DNA of 64,000 nucleotides from JAWKOK01 sp963848115 (GCA_963848115.1 CAWKCP010000047.1:86184-150183), one strand, 5' to 3'; shown: positions 52,515-62,321, counted from the stretch's first letter. Notes: generated by a model not told the origin, from the letters alone. Numbers and translations are program-made.

Positions 52515-54659
52515 TTACTGGTGTTCAAGGTGCGATCTCAATGTCAAACTCGGCACGTAGCCGGGGTCGAGCGCTAAGCTTTGCTGCAATGCCTGGCGTG
52601 CAGCGTCAACTCGGTCTTGCTCAAGGTGCACAGTAGCAAGGCCCAGAAAAAAATCGGCCGAATCAGGCTGCCATCGTACGGCCTGTTCAAATGCTGCCTG
52701 TGCCGCAGCCGGATCACCGTTCTGTAGATGCGCCCAGCCCAGAATGCCGTAGGCGATGCCATCGGTCGCATCGAGATCGACCGCCTGCTCCGCCATCAAC
52801 TGTGCACGCTGCCCATCTCCAGACCGCAAAGCCAGATCGGCATACTGCCGATAGGTCAATGCAATGGTCGGGGCAAGCTCAATCGCCCATTCGTAGGCGT
52901 CATAGGCCAGGTCGATTTTCTCCGGCGTAGCGACGACGTCTTGCGCGTAAATTGCCGCAAGTTGCGTGGCCAAAACGGGATCCTGAGGACGCAACACCAT
53001 CGCCTGATGCATTGCGCTCTCCGCCTGCGCGTACTCGCCCTGTTGAGCGGCGGTCAGCGCGGCCGCGACATGATAGCCGGCGCGACGCGGCTGTCGTTGC
53101 ACCGCCAGGTCTAATTGCGCCGACGCAGCAGCGGGATTCCCGTTGCTCAACGCCTGAGCACCTCGCCAGCTATGGAGGTCAGCCAGCAACGGCTGTACGT
53201 TGAACTGCCAAAGGGCCAAGCCCACGAACACCATGCCCACCGTTGCCGGAATGCCTCCTGTTCGCAGCGAAGGCAGAAACAGTGGACGCGGCTCCGTGAA
53301 AGACCCGGCTGTCGCCGTCACAATGGCCAGCAGCAACCAGAAGACGACCGCCGTTGACGCGACCTCGAACAGAAAGAGGTTGCCCACCAGTTGGGCGCAG
53401 ATTGCGGCCATGCAGGCCGCGAGCCAACGATGTTCCAGCGGTTGATCGGCTCCTGATGGAAGGCTGGTCTGTTCAGCAGCTATCTGAAACGATCCTGCAT
53501 GTGCGTACGCATCCCGGGATTGAGCCGAGTCCAACCACTTTTCAGACAGCTTCTCGGACATCGTTAGCTGTTGCCAACCCTGGCTCAAGATGAGAACGAC
53601 AAGACCAATCAGCATGAGTGTCGCCACAATGCCGTAGTTCAGTGACCAATCGAGCAGCCAATTGTGGGCCCGGTCGACGACGACCCCGCGACCTTGATAG
53701 TAGACAAGCTCAGGCGGATAGACTGACGGAAAGTGCAGTTCCAGTGTATCGGCTCCGTAGCCGAGCCAGAGGCGCGGCCAGAGGAGACGAAGCGACGCCT
53801 GCCAGATGGTCCACCGTGCTGCGATCGAGCCGCCGGTGGTGATGCCCTGGCGCAGCACAATCAGTAGCCCCGCACCCAGCGTAGCTGCCCCGCCCAGCAT
53901 GCTGAGCCAGCGCACACGGGTCGACCATCGGCGTGCGGCCGGCAACCACAAGAAGAGGCTGATGCCAACGAGGGCTGCTATCCATGCCGCCCTCGCCTGA
54001 GACAAAGCGATGACCGTGACTTCCAGCGCGACGAGCGCCCCCAGACCAACTCGCTGCCATCGATTCGTTGCTTCCAAAACGGCGGCCGCCGTCAGCGGCA
54101 GCAAGAGAGCAAGATACGCCCCCGTGAAATTGGCACGGCCCAGGGTCGCCGTCATTTGACTGCGTGCATCGGTGAAAACGGGCAGCGGCTGCCAGCCGGC
54201 GGCCTGTACGAGGCCAAGCAGGCAGATCGGCAGGGCAGTCCAGATCATCAGATGCAGCAAGCGTCGGCTGCCTTGGGCGTCTATCTGTGTTGCAACAATG
54301 ACGAAGAGCAGCAAGTAGCTCAGCTGGGTGAGAAGGCCGCCGGCACGGTCAAGGGAGCCGTAGACCGCGATGTAGCGGTTTGTGCTCAGAAACGTCGAGA
54401 GAACCAGAACAGAACCAAGTGCGATGATAAGGGTACGAATTGGGGGCGTCAGCGGTTTTATCCGGTTGCCTGCCAACCGACCACCCAGCCAGACCAGAAA
54501 CAACAGCCAGACCAACGTCCGCAGTAGCCATACCTTGGACGCCTCAAACTGCTGTTCGACCCACAGGTTTACGAACAAGGGTGTCAACAGGGCGATCAAC
54601 AGCCAGAGCGACTCTTGCCATTCTTGCAGTCGGTGATATTGGGCCTCGCTTTGCGCCAT
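52515..54659 (-). CDS. O-antigen ligase-like membrane protein with TPR tail
   Basis: A 714-residue protein. The first about 470 residues contain eleven or so transmembrane helices and a Wzy_C-like region with a large loop (ARWTIWQASLRLLWPRLWLGYGADTLELHFP, RGVVVDRAHNWLLDWSLNYG), including the Arg and His expected for O-antigen ligase/polymerase. The last about 230 residues are four to six TPR-like repeats (LAAIYAQDV, YAIGWAHLQNGDPAAAQAAFEQAV). It may attach or polymerise surface glycans. It follows the repeat protein gene by 32 bp, but transcription runs from here toward that gene. Confidence 0.87.
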   Translation of the reverse strand: MAQSEAQYHRLQEWQESLWLLIALLTPLFVNLWVEQQFEASKVWLLRTLVWLLFLVWLGGRLAGNRIKPLTPPIRTLIIALGSVLVLSTFLSTNRYIAVYGSLDRAGGLLTQLSYLLLFVIVATQIDAQGSRRLLHLMIWTALPICLLGLVQAAGWQPLPVFTDARSQMTATLGRANFTGAYLALLLPLTAAAVLEATNRWQRVGLGALVALEVTVIALSQARAAWIAALVGISLFLWLPAARRWSTRVRWLSMLGGAATLGAGLLIVLRQGITTGGSIAARWTIWQASLRLLWPRLWLGYGADTLELHFPSVYPPELVYYQGRGVVVDRAHNWLLDWSLNYGIVATLMLIGLVVLILSQGWQQLTMSEKLSEKWLDSAQSRDAYAHAGSFQIAAEQTSLPSGADQPLEHRWLAACMAAICAQLVGNLFLFEVASTAVVFWLLLAIVTATAGSFTEPRPLFLPSLRTGGIPATVGMVFVGLALWQFNVQPLLADLHSWRGAQALSNGNPAAASAQLDLAVQRQPRRAGYHVAAALTAAQQGEYAQAESAMHQAMVLRPQDPVLATQLAAIYAQDVVATPEKIDLAYDAYEWAIELAPTIALTYRQYADLALRSGDGQRAQLMAEQAVDLDATDGIAYGILGWAHLQNGDPAAAQAAFEQAVRWQPDSADFFLGLATVHLEQDRVDAARQALQQSLALDPGYVPSLTLRSHLEHQ

Positions 54660-54895
54660 GCACAGTCTCCAAACAATAACGGTTCGATGGTGGACAGATT
54701 GAACTATTGAAACGACTTGTTTGTCAAGGGCTTACCTTCTATACTATTTCGCGCACCTCGTGCAGTCGAATATGCAATCTACGAGGGACGAAAGCGCTCA
54801 ATGGTTGAGATCTATTCGGCCATCGACTGCGCAGCCGAGCCGATATAGCCATAGGGGATACGCCTCTACCCGATTTCTGAGATGAAAGGAAGTCT

Positions 54896-56050
54896 ATGAC
54901 AAACCACTACGACGCAATCGTCATCGGCGTGGGCGGCATGGGCAGCGCGACGGTCTACGAACTGGCCAAGCGCGGCCAGCGCGTGCTCGGCCTCGAACGC
55001 TACGACATCCCCCACACCATGGGCTCATCCCACGGACTGACGCGTATCATCCGCCTGGCCTACATGGAGGACCCGTCCTACGTGCCGCTACTGCGCCGCG
55101 CCTACGAACTCTGGAATGAGACCCAGGCAAAGGCCGGCGAACAGCTCTTGGTCATCACCGGCGGCGTTGACGCTTCCGCGCCTGACGACGGCGTCTTCAA
55201 AGGATCGCTATTGGCCTGCGAAACCTTCAATATTCCCCACCAAGTCTACACCGCTACGGAACTGGCCAAGCGTTTTCCGGCCTTTCATCTGCCCGACGGT
55301 ATGATGGCCAACTATCAGCCCGACGCCGGCTTTCTGCTGTCAGAACGCTGCATTGTGGCCCATGTCAACCTGGCCATGGCGCTGGGGGCCGTCATCCATG
55401 GACGAGAGCGGGTACTGGATTGGGAGCCGCTGGGCGATGGTGTCAAAGTGACGTCCGACCGGAGCGTCTATACAGCTGACAAACTGGTGATCACTGCGGG
55501 AGCGTGGGCCAACAAGCTGCTGGCTCCCCTGGGCGATGGGCTGGCCGTGCCGGAGCGCCAGGTGCTGGCCTGGCTACAGCCGCAGCAGCCAGATCTTTTC
55601 CGCACCGGCAATCTGCCGGTCTGGATCATCGAGGGTCAAGAGGGCGTCTATTACGGTTTCCCTCTGTGGGGAATCCCCGGCTTCAAATTTGGACGCATGC
55701 ACCATCGCGAGGAGATTGTCGATCCTGACACGATGGACCGGGAGTGCCACCCGGAGGATGAGGCCGTTCTGCGTACATTCGCCGAACGCTACTTCCCACA
55801 GGCCACTGGGCCGACGCTCTCGCTGAAAGCCTGTCTTTTTACCAACACGCCCGACGAGCACTTCATCGTAGATCGGCATCCCGACCATCCGCAGGTGGTC
55901 TTCGGGGCAGGTTTTTCGGGACACGGCTTCAAGTTCGCCAGCGTCATGGGTGAAGTGCTGGCGGAACTGGCGGTGGATGGCAAGACGCGCCACGAGATTG
56001 GCTTTCTGCGGCTTGATCGCTTTCGAGAAGAAGGCTTGGCCACCGATTGA
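54896..56050 (+). CDS. Monomeric sarcosine oxidase/N-methyltryptophan oxidase family
   Basis: A 384-residue flavoenzyme that oxidises N-methylated amino acids, producing H2O2. It has the FAD motif AIVIGVGGMGSATVYELAKRG, GSSHGLTRIIRLAY, and the covalent-flavin Cys313 in LKACLFTNTPDEHF, followed by FGAGFSGHGFKFAS. AAAGGAAG precedes the ATG. It stands alone; a catalase is not adjacent. Confidence 0.92.
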   Translation: MTNHYDAIVIGVGGMGSATVYELAKRGQRVLGLERYDIPHTMGSSHGLTRIIRLAYMEDPSYVPLLRRAYELWNETQAKAGEQLLVITGGVDASAPDDGVFKGSLLACETFNIPHQVYTATELAKRFPAFHLPDGMMANYQPDAGFLLSERCIVAHVNLAMALGAVIHGRERVLDWEPLGDGVKVTSDRSVYTADKLVITAGAWANKLLAPLGDGLAVPERQVLAWLQPQQPDLFRTGNLPVWIIEGQEGVYYGFPLWGIPGFKFGRMHHREEIVDPDTMDRECHPEDEAVLRTFAERYFPQATGPTLSLKACLFTNTPDEHFIVDRHPDHPQVVFGAGFSGHGFKFASVMGEVLAELAVDGKTRHEIGFLRLDRFREEGLATD

Positions 56051-56051
56051 C

Positions 56052-56113
56052 TACTGCAAAAAGCGATTTTCACCACAGAAAAACGCAGATACGCACGGAT
56101 GGGACACAGATAG
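56052..56113. repeat. Intergenic 'CTACTGCAAAAAG...ACACAGAT' repeat
   Basis: Reads CTACTGCAAAAAGCG, TTCACCACAGAAAAACGCAG and GGGACACAGATAG directly after the oxidase stop. It is one of six copies of the family in the window. Confidence 0.75.
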
Positions 56114-56241
56114 TTTTTCAACTCACCAGGTCGCACAGAATCCTGCTACAGGCTGGACAACTCGCACCTTTCGATTGACGAGACAGTGACGGCCGTCCGA
56201 AAGCAGTTGACCAGACCTCCAGCACACATCGGGTGACAGAG

Positions 56242-57030
56242 ATGGCCTTATACGGATGGGACAACTGCCCAACCATCGTGCACGATCAGATTGACCGCCT
56301 AGCGTCTTCGCTGTCCGAACGGCTGGGAACACAAGTCACCGGCATCTATCTCCACGGTTCGCTGGCCATGGGCTGCTTCAACCCGCGACGGAGCGATCTC
56401 GATCTGCTTGTGATCATTACCGATCCCTTGTCGCCGACTGCAAAACGAGGGATCATAGCGGATCTGCTGGCCCGTTCAAGACAACCCAGCCCCGTGGAGA
56501 TCAGCTTCATCACCGATGAGCAATTGCGCCCCTGGCGCTATCCCACGCCCTTCGACCTGCACTACAGTGAGATGTGGCGGGATCGCTACATGAGCGACCT
56601 TGGTTCCGGCGCCTGGAAGACCTGGAACGACAGCGAACCGGTCGATCCGGATCTGGCCGCCCATATCACCATAACCCGCGCACGGGGCATTTGCCTGGCC
56701 GGCCAGTCCACCGCTACCGCTTTTCCTCCGGTGCCGGCCGAAGACTACCGTGCGTCGCTGGCGCTCGATATCGACGAGTCATTGGCGACAATCCGAGAGA
56801 ATCCCGTCTACGCGATCCTCAATTGTTGCCGCACGGCCGCCTATCTGCGTGACGGTCGCGTGTTCTCCAAAGCGGAAGGGGGTCGATGGGCGCTGGAAGT
56901 CTTGCCGACCGACCTGCATGGTATGATCGCCCTGGCCTTGGCCGCCTACGATGAGGGGCCGGAAGACGAGTGCTTCGATCCGGAAGCGCTGGATCACTTT
57001 ACCAGGCATATGCACGAGGCACTGACATGA
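56242..57030 (+). CDS. Aminoglycoside adenylyltransferase-like nucleotidyltransferase
   Basis: A 262-residue protein of the AadA/DUF4111 type. The N-terminal nucleotidyltransferase core has GIYLHGSLAMGCFNPRRSDLDLLV, containing the GS...DxD catalytic motif. The C-terminal part (CCRTAAYLRDGRVFSKAEGGRWA) fits the helical substrate-binding domain. It may modify an aminoglycoside, but chromosomal homologues are often unlinked to resistance. An in-frame GTG at 56233 is an alternative start. Confidence 0.88.
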   Translation: MALYGWDNCPTIVHDQIDRLASSLSERLGTQVTGIYLHGSLAMGCFNPRRSDLDLLVIITDPLSPTAKRGIIADLLARSRQPSPVEISFITDEQLRPWRYPTPFDLHYSEMWRDRYMSDLGSGAWKTWNDSEPVDPDLAAHITITRARGICLAGQSTATAFPPVPAEDYRASLALDIDESLATIRENPVYAILNCCRTAAYLRDGRVFSKAEGGRWALEVLPTDLHGMIALALAAYDEGPEDECFDPEALDHFTRHMHEALT

Positions 57031-57173
57031 GACCGATCGTGCACATCTTCACAGCTTCGAAAGCACACTGGCACGACGTCACCGATGAGATCATGCAATT
57101 GGGAGAATTCGCATCAGACCAATGGGTGAGGCCGGTGCAACGGCCTACATCACAAGACGCACTCTCGAAGTAA
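57027..57173 (+). CDS. Short open frame overlapping the nucleotidyltransferase stop
   Basis: A 48-residue frame starting MRPIVHIFTASKAHWHDV in the ATGA overlap at 57027-57030. It has no family I recognise. It could be a small protein, the start of a truncated gene, or chance. The overlap with the upstream stop is the only support. Confidence 0.3.
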   Translation: MRPIVHIFTASKAHWHDVTDEIMQLGEFASDQWVRPVQRPTSQDALSK

Positions 57174-57232
57174 GAGTCACCGATATCGATGGCAAACAGC
57201 CGAGACCACTCACAGTTGAAGAGGCATAGCGT

Positions 57233-57928
57233 ATGATCAGCGAACAGATTGTTGCACTGGGCGGCGGTGGATTCTCCATGGAGGAGACGCCGGTATTGGA
57301 CGACTACATTCTCGGACTGGCCCGTCGGGAACATCCACGGATCTGCTTTGTTCCCACCGCCAGCGGGGACAACGAGAACTACATCGTACGCTTCTATCGT
57401 CGCTTCGTTGGCGCAGACTGCGTGCCGTCGCACTTGGGACTGTTCAACCGGGACGTGGAGGATTTGACCGAGTTTGCGTTGTCCCAGGACGTGATCTACG
57501 TTGGCGGTGGCAACACGGCCAACATGCTGGCCGTCTGGCGTCTGCATGGCTTTGACAAAGCGCTACGGGCAGCGCTTGCGGCAGGCACAGTTCTGGCCGG
57601 CGTGAGCGCCGGTTCGATCTGCTGGTTCCAGACCGGCGTGACCGACTCGTTCGGTGGCGATCTCGCCCAATTGGACTGCCTGGGCTTTCTGCCTGGCAGC
57701 AATTGCCCTCACTACGATGGCGAGGCCGCACGCCGTCCCGCGTATCACAAGTATGTCGGCCAAGGAATGCTGCCCGGACTAGCGGCCGACGACGGCGTGG
57801 CGCTGCACTTCATCAACGGAAAGCTGCACCGAATCGTCTCGTCGCGGGAAGACGCATGCGCCTACCGCGTCGTGATCGAAAATGGTCGCGTTCAGGAAAC
57901 GCCGCTCGACGCCAAAATCCTCGCATAG
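57233..57928 (+). CDS. Peptidase E-like serine peptidase (S51 family)
   Basis: A 231-residue protein with the S51 layout: FVPTASGDNENY, YVGGGNTANMLAVWR, the nucleophile in VLAGVSAGSICWF and a His in NCPHYDGE. PepE cleaves aspartyl dipeptides; the wider family also includes cyanophycinase. AGAGG precedes the ATG. It lies downstream of the nucleotidyltransferase and may share its transcript. Confidence 0.9.
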   Translation: MISEQIVALGGGGFSMEETPVLDDYILGLARREHPRICFVPTASGDNENYIVRFYRRFVGADCVPSHLGLFNRDVEDLTEFALSQDVIYVGGGNTANMLAVWRLHGFDKALRAALAAGTVLAGVSAGSICWFQTGVTDSFGGDLAQLDCLGFLPGSNCPHYDGEAARRPAYHKYVGQGMLPGLAADDGVALHFINGKLHRIVSSREDACAYRVVIENGRVQETPLDAKILA

Positions 57929-58130
57929 TAGACCGGGCAACGAATCGTTCTTCACTCTCATCCGCGGCTGTCGATAGCCGTGAAAAGCGCCCTTCCCCAA
58001 TTTTGCACAATGCGTTATCATCGTGTCCCTGACTCCACAGCCTGCCAGTCCGGTCGTTGAGAACGTACCGTCATTGTCGGTGTGGTTTGTAATCGCACAA
58101 TTCTCACTGGCTACCGGACACTTTGCGACA

Positions 58131-58308
58131 TGTCATTCTGAACGGGTGGACCAGAGGGATTTTGCAGTCGGGCACCACACCGGCAATGATGGAAGATTCT
58201 GTAGCGCGAGTGCCGCCAGTGAAGAATCTCTACAGGGTGTGAGCGTAGAGACCCTTCGCTGGAATCTCATCGGCCAGGAAAGCCCTCGGATGACCCACTC
58301 AGGGTGAC
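58131..58308. repeat. Long 'GTCATTCTGA...AGAATCTC' dispersed repeat
   Basis: TGTCATTCTGAACGG at the left, AAGATTCTGTAG and GAAGAATCTCTACAGG in the middle, GTAGAGACCCTTCGC near the right and CACTCAGGGTGACAGG at the end. It matches a copy at about 7960-8200 and is related to the shorter copies at 18461-18543 and 40882-40949. It occupies most of the gene-free stretch 57929-58371. Confidence 0.65.
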
Positions 58309-58371
58309 AGGTTCGAAAGTGTACGGTAGCAAACAATTCTCATAAAGTTCAGAAGTAGTCAAAGGTATCCC

Positions 58372-58914
58372 ATGAGTTTGAAAGCATCGGTCTTCATTGC
58401 AACAAGTCTGGATGGATTCATTGCCCGGTCCGACGGCGGGTTGGATTGGTTGGACGCCGCCAATGCCACGGTCCCAGAAGGAGAAGATTGTGGCTACGCG
58501 GCCTTTTCGGAGTCGGTTGACGCGATGATCATGGGGCGTAACACATACGAAAAAGTGTTGTCGTTCGGACAATGGCCCTACACCAAACCCGTCATCGTCT
58601 TGAGCCGCAACAAAATGGTCATCCCGGAAGAACTGCGGTCCACCGTCTCCCATTCCTCGGAGTCTCCACAAGAGCTATGCGACCGTCTCTCGTCAGAGGG
58701 CGTCAAGCAGCTCTACATTGACGGCGGTATCACCATCCAGCGATTCATGGCCGCTGGACTCGTCGACGATCTGACCATCACCCTCATCCCCGTCATTCTT
58801 GGTGAGGGAATCCCGCTCTTCGGCGGGCTGGAGCAAGATATCCCGCTCAAGCATGTCTCTACCACAAGTTATGACTTTGGCTTTGTGCAGTTGGTCTATG
58901 AAGTGGTGAAGTAG
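58372..58914 (+). CDS. Dihydrofolate reductase-like (RibD C-terminal domain) protein
   Basis: A 180-residue RibD_C/DHFR-fold protein. It has FIATSLDGFIARSDGGLDW, DAMIMGRNTYEKVL, VIVLSR, LYIDGGITIQRFM and LIPVILGEGIPLF. Such stand-alone proteins are NADPH-binding reductases of unknown substrate and do not replace FolA in general. The next gene follows 24 bp later. Confidence 0.9.
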   Translation: MSLKASVFIATSLDGFIARSDGGLDWLDAANATVPEGEDCGYAAFSESVDAMIMGRNTYEKVLSFGQWPYTKPVIVLSRNKMVIPEELRSTVSHSSESPQELCDRLSSEGVKQLYIDGGITIQRFMAAGLVDDLTITLIPVILGEGIPLFGGLEQDIPLKHVSTTSYDFGFVQLVYEVVK

Positions 58915-58938
58915 ACGTTGGAGGTCGTGAGGTTCACA

Positions 58939-59985
58939 ATGGTTTCGATACGACGAATCCGGCTGGGTGAAGCAAGTCTCTTCAAACAGATCCGGCTTGA
59001 AGCATTACTAGACTCGCCCTCTGCCTTCGGATCGACATACGAATCTGCCCGGCAGCGCAGCGCTGAAAGTTGGCAGAGGCAAGCCGACAGCACAGCCCAA
59101 GGATCCGATCGGGCGACCTTTCTTGCGTTCGCCGATGATGATCCGGACCGGCCAATCGGGATCATGGCATTGTATCGCAATGAGGACGGGACGGGTGTCA
59201 GAAGCAAGAGCGGGGAGCTGCTGCAGGTATGGGTCTCGCCCCAATACAAAGGGCATGGGGTTGCGGCAGCGATTCTGGAGGCCGTTTGCGTTTGGGCCGG
59301 GCGGAACGATTTTGACACGATTGTTGCCGGCGTTGCATCCGGAAACACAAGAGCTCTCTCATTCTACAAGAAACACGGTTTCAGACAGACAAGCAGTGTT
59401 GCTCCCGGCGAATCTGATGGCCTTTTGCTTGTGAAGGAGATCGAGCCATCCGTGAACACTCAGATTGTCTACGAAACCCACTCCTTGAGTGAAGACAACG
59501 TAGCGGGACGGGCGTCCGGCTGGAACCATAGCCGACTGTCGGAGCAGGGACAGACCTTGGCTACCGAACTTGGCCGTCGGAGACGAGGAGACGGCATCCA
59601 AGCCGTCTTCGCCTCGGACCTATTTCGTGCAGTCGAGACAGCTCGCATTGCCTTTGACAGCTCATCGATCCCGATATTCTTGGATTGGCGCCTCCGCGAA
59701 TGCGACTACGGCGAAGGCAATGGGATGCTTGCAGTCGAACTACACAAGGACCGACCGTACTACCTCGACAATCCCTATCCCGGCGGCGAGAGTTGGCGAC
59801 AGGCGGTCGAGCGAGTCGGCCGCTTTCTAAACGACTTGCCTCTTCGCTGGGAGGGCCAACGCGTTCTCGTGATCGGCCATGTGGCAACACGCTGGGCGCT
59901 GGACCACAGGCTGAAGGGCATTCCCCTGGAAGATCTCATGGTAGCAGATTTTAGCTGGCAAGAAGGTTGGGAGTACGAGCTATAG
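58939..59985 (+). CDS. GNAT acetyltransferase fused to a histidine phosphatase
   Basis: A 348-residue two-domain protein. Residues 1-170 form a GNAT domain (RLGEASLFKQIRLEALLDSP, LLQVWVSPQYKGHGVAAAIL with the acetyl-CoA loop, ALSFYKKHGF). Residues 178-348 form a histidine phosphatase: IVYETHSLSEDN carries the phospho-acceptor His181 as T-H-S instead of R-H-G, followed by GWNHSRLSEQG, FASDLFRAVETARIAF, LRECDYGEGNG and VIGHVATRWAL with the second His. GAGG lies six bases before the ATG at 58939. The link suggests one pathway for both activities, but the substrates are unknown. Confidence 0.88.
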   Translation: MVSIRRIRLGEASLFKQIRLEALLDSPSAFGSTYESARQRSAESWQRQADSTAQGSDRATFLAFADDDPDRPIGIMALYRNEDGTGVRSKSGELLQVWVSPQYKGHGVAAAILEAVCVWAGRNDFDTIVAGVASGNTRALSFYKKHGFRQTSSVAPGESDGLLLVKEIEPSVNTQIVYETHSLSEDNVAGRASGWNHSRLSEQGQTLATELGRRRRGDGIQAVFASDLFRAVETARIAFDSSSIPIFLDWRLRECDYGEGNGMLAVELHKDRPYYLDNPYPGGESWRQAVERVGRFLNDLPLRWEGQRVLVIGHVATRWALDHRLKGIPLEDLMVADFSWQEGWEYEL

Positions 59986-60127
59986 ATAGATCCGACAACA
60001 CTGACTTCGTTCAACGTATCGGTCCAGCCGACCGACCTCGAGTTCCGATCTCGTTCAAGATCCGTGCGATGTACCAGAGGTATCCCAGGAGCATCTGTGT
60101 CTAATCCTTTTTCATCTGTGTGAATCT

Positions 60128-60286
60128 GTGAGTCCACTGCAAAAAGGGATCTTGACACAAATTATCACGAATCTTCTCTCTGGGTCGACGACGCAGTTCG
60201 TGTAAATTCGTGACCATTCGTGTCAAGATAAGGCTTTTTTCAGTAGAGTCATCCGTGGCGAAAAAGGCTTTTTGCAGTGGACTCAC
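60128..60286. mobile_element. MITE-like element with 19-bp perfect inverted ends
   Basis: GTGAGTCCACTGCAAAAAG (60128-60146) and CTTTTTGCAGTGGACTCAC (60268-60286) are exact reverse complements. The 121 bp between them code for nothing and hold TTGACACAAATTATCACGAA and its near reverse complement. Relatives lie at 62322-62515 and 44833-44988, with decayed copies elsewhere. No transposase is present. The rest of 59986-60439 has no gene. Confidence 0.75.
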
Positions 60287-60439
60287 TGAAAATCAGTTGA
60301 GGACCGTAAGGGCATGTGTTGGGGCGGAAAAACAGAATCAACCACAAGCCCCATCACATACCCGTCGCCGACGAATCACTACCCGGCGAAACGGGCACCA
60401 GTACCGGCGTATGAACGAATCGTAGGGGCGACCCTTGCG

Positions 60440-60773
60440 GTTGCCCGCTGTCGTGAGCGGACGGACATCGATGCCATCGAGCGTCTGTTGCATGCGGACT
60501 ATGTCATCGTCCAGCCCGGCGGCAGGATCGAGACGAAAGCCGAGGTACTGGCTTCGTACCGGACCGATAGGCGACATTGGAACATAGCCGAGGTCGATCG
60601 ATCAAACATTCGGGGTCGGGAGAGCACAGCGCGTGCCCGTGGCCGCGGGCACGCTTCCGGACGCCATGGGACGAGCGATTTGACTACACAGCTCGCGTCC
60701 TCTCATTTGGACCAGACAGGATGATCGCCGGCAGACCATCACCTACCAGTCCACCGAGATCAAGCAACAATGA
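60440..60773 (+). pseudogene. SnoaL-like/DUF4440 gene broken by several frameshifts
   Basis: One frame gives ARCRERTDIDAIERLLHADY then VIVQPGGRIETKAEVLASYR; a second gives FDYTARVLSF; a third gives TITYQSTEIKQQ ending in TGA at 60771-60773. Together they read as a small NTF2-fold (DUF4440) protein in the right order. At least two indels separate the pieces and no good start is visible, so it is a degraded gene. Confidence 0.65.
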
Positions 60774-60899
60774 GAGGATAAAGACGGACGACTGGCAATG
60801 TAGCCAGTATGTAGCCATCCCTTTGTTAAAATTCAAGACGCAGCAGCGAACCCCGATCAAACAGGTTTGGTGCAGTCAAATCATGCAAAGGAGCAGACC

Positions 60900-62210
60900 A
60901 TGTCCGCATTTCGGATCGTGCGTTGGATACTGACAACAGCGCTAGCCTCGGCACTTCTCTTTTCCGGCAACCCGGCACTGGCTGAGAGCCTGGAAGCTGA
61001 CCACAGCGATCTGCCCCAGGGGGTCGCCGGTCCTACCGCCGAACCAGCCTTGGGCGGTGAGATCATTGTCTCTGCCCTGGACAACCAACAACTGCGGCCG
61101 GCCGTCGCCTACAATAGAAAGCACAGAGAGTATCTGGTCGTCTGGCAGAATAACTGGCCGGGCAATCGCGATGTCTATGGTCAACGCATCGGCGAGGACG
61201 GCAAACTCCGCAGTTGGTTCGCGATTTCGGCAGGCCCAAACGACCGCGTCCAGCCCTCAGTCGCCTACGATCCGGTCAACGACCGCTATCTGGTGACATG
61301 GGCATACGATATCAGCGGAAACAACACCAACTGGGATGTGCGCGGGCGCATCATCCCCTGGGACGGGCCTAGCCCGGCGCTGACCGAGTTCGTGATCTGT
61401 GACTGGTCGACTACCCAGTGGAATCCTGAGGTGACCTATGGTCGTGCTCAGGAAGAGTTCCTTGTTGTTTGGTGGACGGACCACCCTTCGGTGCCCGACT
61501 ATGTCAGTGGTCGCCGGATCAACGCATCGGCCGGCGCTCCGGCTGACAAAGCGTTCGCCATTGCCTACCACGCCTCACAACAGAGGGTTCTCCCGGATGT
61601 GGCCTACAATCTGAGCCGCAACGAGTATCTGGTCACCTATCACGACGGCCTGGATATTTGGGGGACGCGCCTGCAGGGCAACGGCAACATCCTCGGCGGC
61701 GGCGAGTTCGGCATCGCCGGCTGGCCGGATGCTGAGATCAACCCCACTGTGGCATCCTGTGATCAGGCGGATCAATACTTGGTCGTCTGGCAGTCGCTCC
61801 AGGCCGGCACGCAGTACGACATCTACGCCCGCTTCATCGCAGGCACCGGATCCCCCGATAGCGTCCATCACATCTACGACGACCCGGTTCATCAGGTGGA
61901 CCCCGATGTCGCCTGCGTTTCTGACGGCAGCCTCTACCTCATCACCTGGCAACAGCAGTACAGCAACATCACCGGCCCTTACGGGATTTTCGGGCGCATG
62001 ATATCATCAGGGAAACGGATGAGCAGTGCATTTAGCCTGATGGCGCCGACAGGCGGCGTCCAGGCCGAGTTCACCCGTCCTGCCGTGGCCGGCGGCCGCG
62101 CTCAATTCCTGACCGCGTGGGAGCATGACCGGGCAGGAACGGCCTATCAAGATATCCATGCGCGGTTGGCGACACCGTTCTCGCTCTACATACCGTTCGT
62201 GAAGAAGTAG
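60900..62210 (+). CDS. Secreted beta-propeller-like protein with 'LP' tail
   Basis: A 436-residue protein with a Sec signal peptide (cleavage near ALA-ES, residue 28). About six repeats contain a 'YLVVWQ...diyg-R' pattern (REYLVVWQNNWPGNRDVYGQRIG, RYLVTWAYDIS, EFLVVWWTDH, EYLVTYHDGLDIWGTRL, QYLVVWQSLQAGTQYDIYARFI), which suggests a propeller. It ends FSLYIPFVKK. AAGGAG precedes the ATG at 60900. It is probably a cell-surface or released binding protein; no catalytic site is visible. Confidence 0.82.
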   Translation: MSAFRIVRWILTTALASALLFSGNPALAESLEADHSDLPQGVAGPTAEPALGGEIIVSALDNQQLRPAVAYNRKHREYLVVWQNNWPGNRDVYGQRIGEDGKLRSWFAISAGPNDRVQPSVAYDPVNDRYLVTWAYDISGNNTNWDVRGRIIPWDGPSPALTEFVICDWSTTQWNPEVTYGRAQEEFLVVWWTDHPSVPDYVSGRRINASAGAPADKAFAIAYHASQQRVLPDVAYNLSRNEYLVTYHDGLDIWGTRLQGNGNILGGGEFGIAGWPDAEINPTVASCDQADQYLVVWQSLQAGTQYDIYARFIAGTGSPDSVHHIYDDPVHQVDPDVACVSDGSLYLITWQQQYSNITGPYGIFGRMISSGKRMSSAFSLMAPTGGVQAEFTRPAVAGGRAQFLTAWEHDRAGTAYQDIHARLATPFSLYIPFVKK

Positions 62211-62321
62211 TCGCTGACGTAGACCATCTGAACCAGACCGAAAAACATGATCCACGAAGAGCACGAAGGGACACGAAGAACAAGAGGTCGGCGTATCCCT
62301 TCGTGCTCTTCGTTTCTACTC

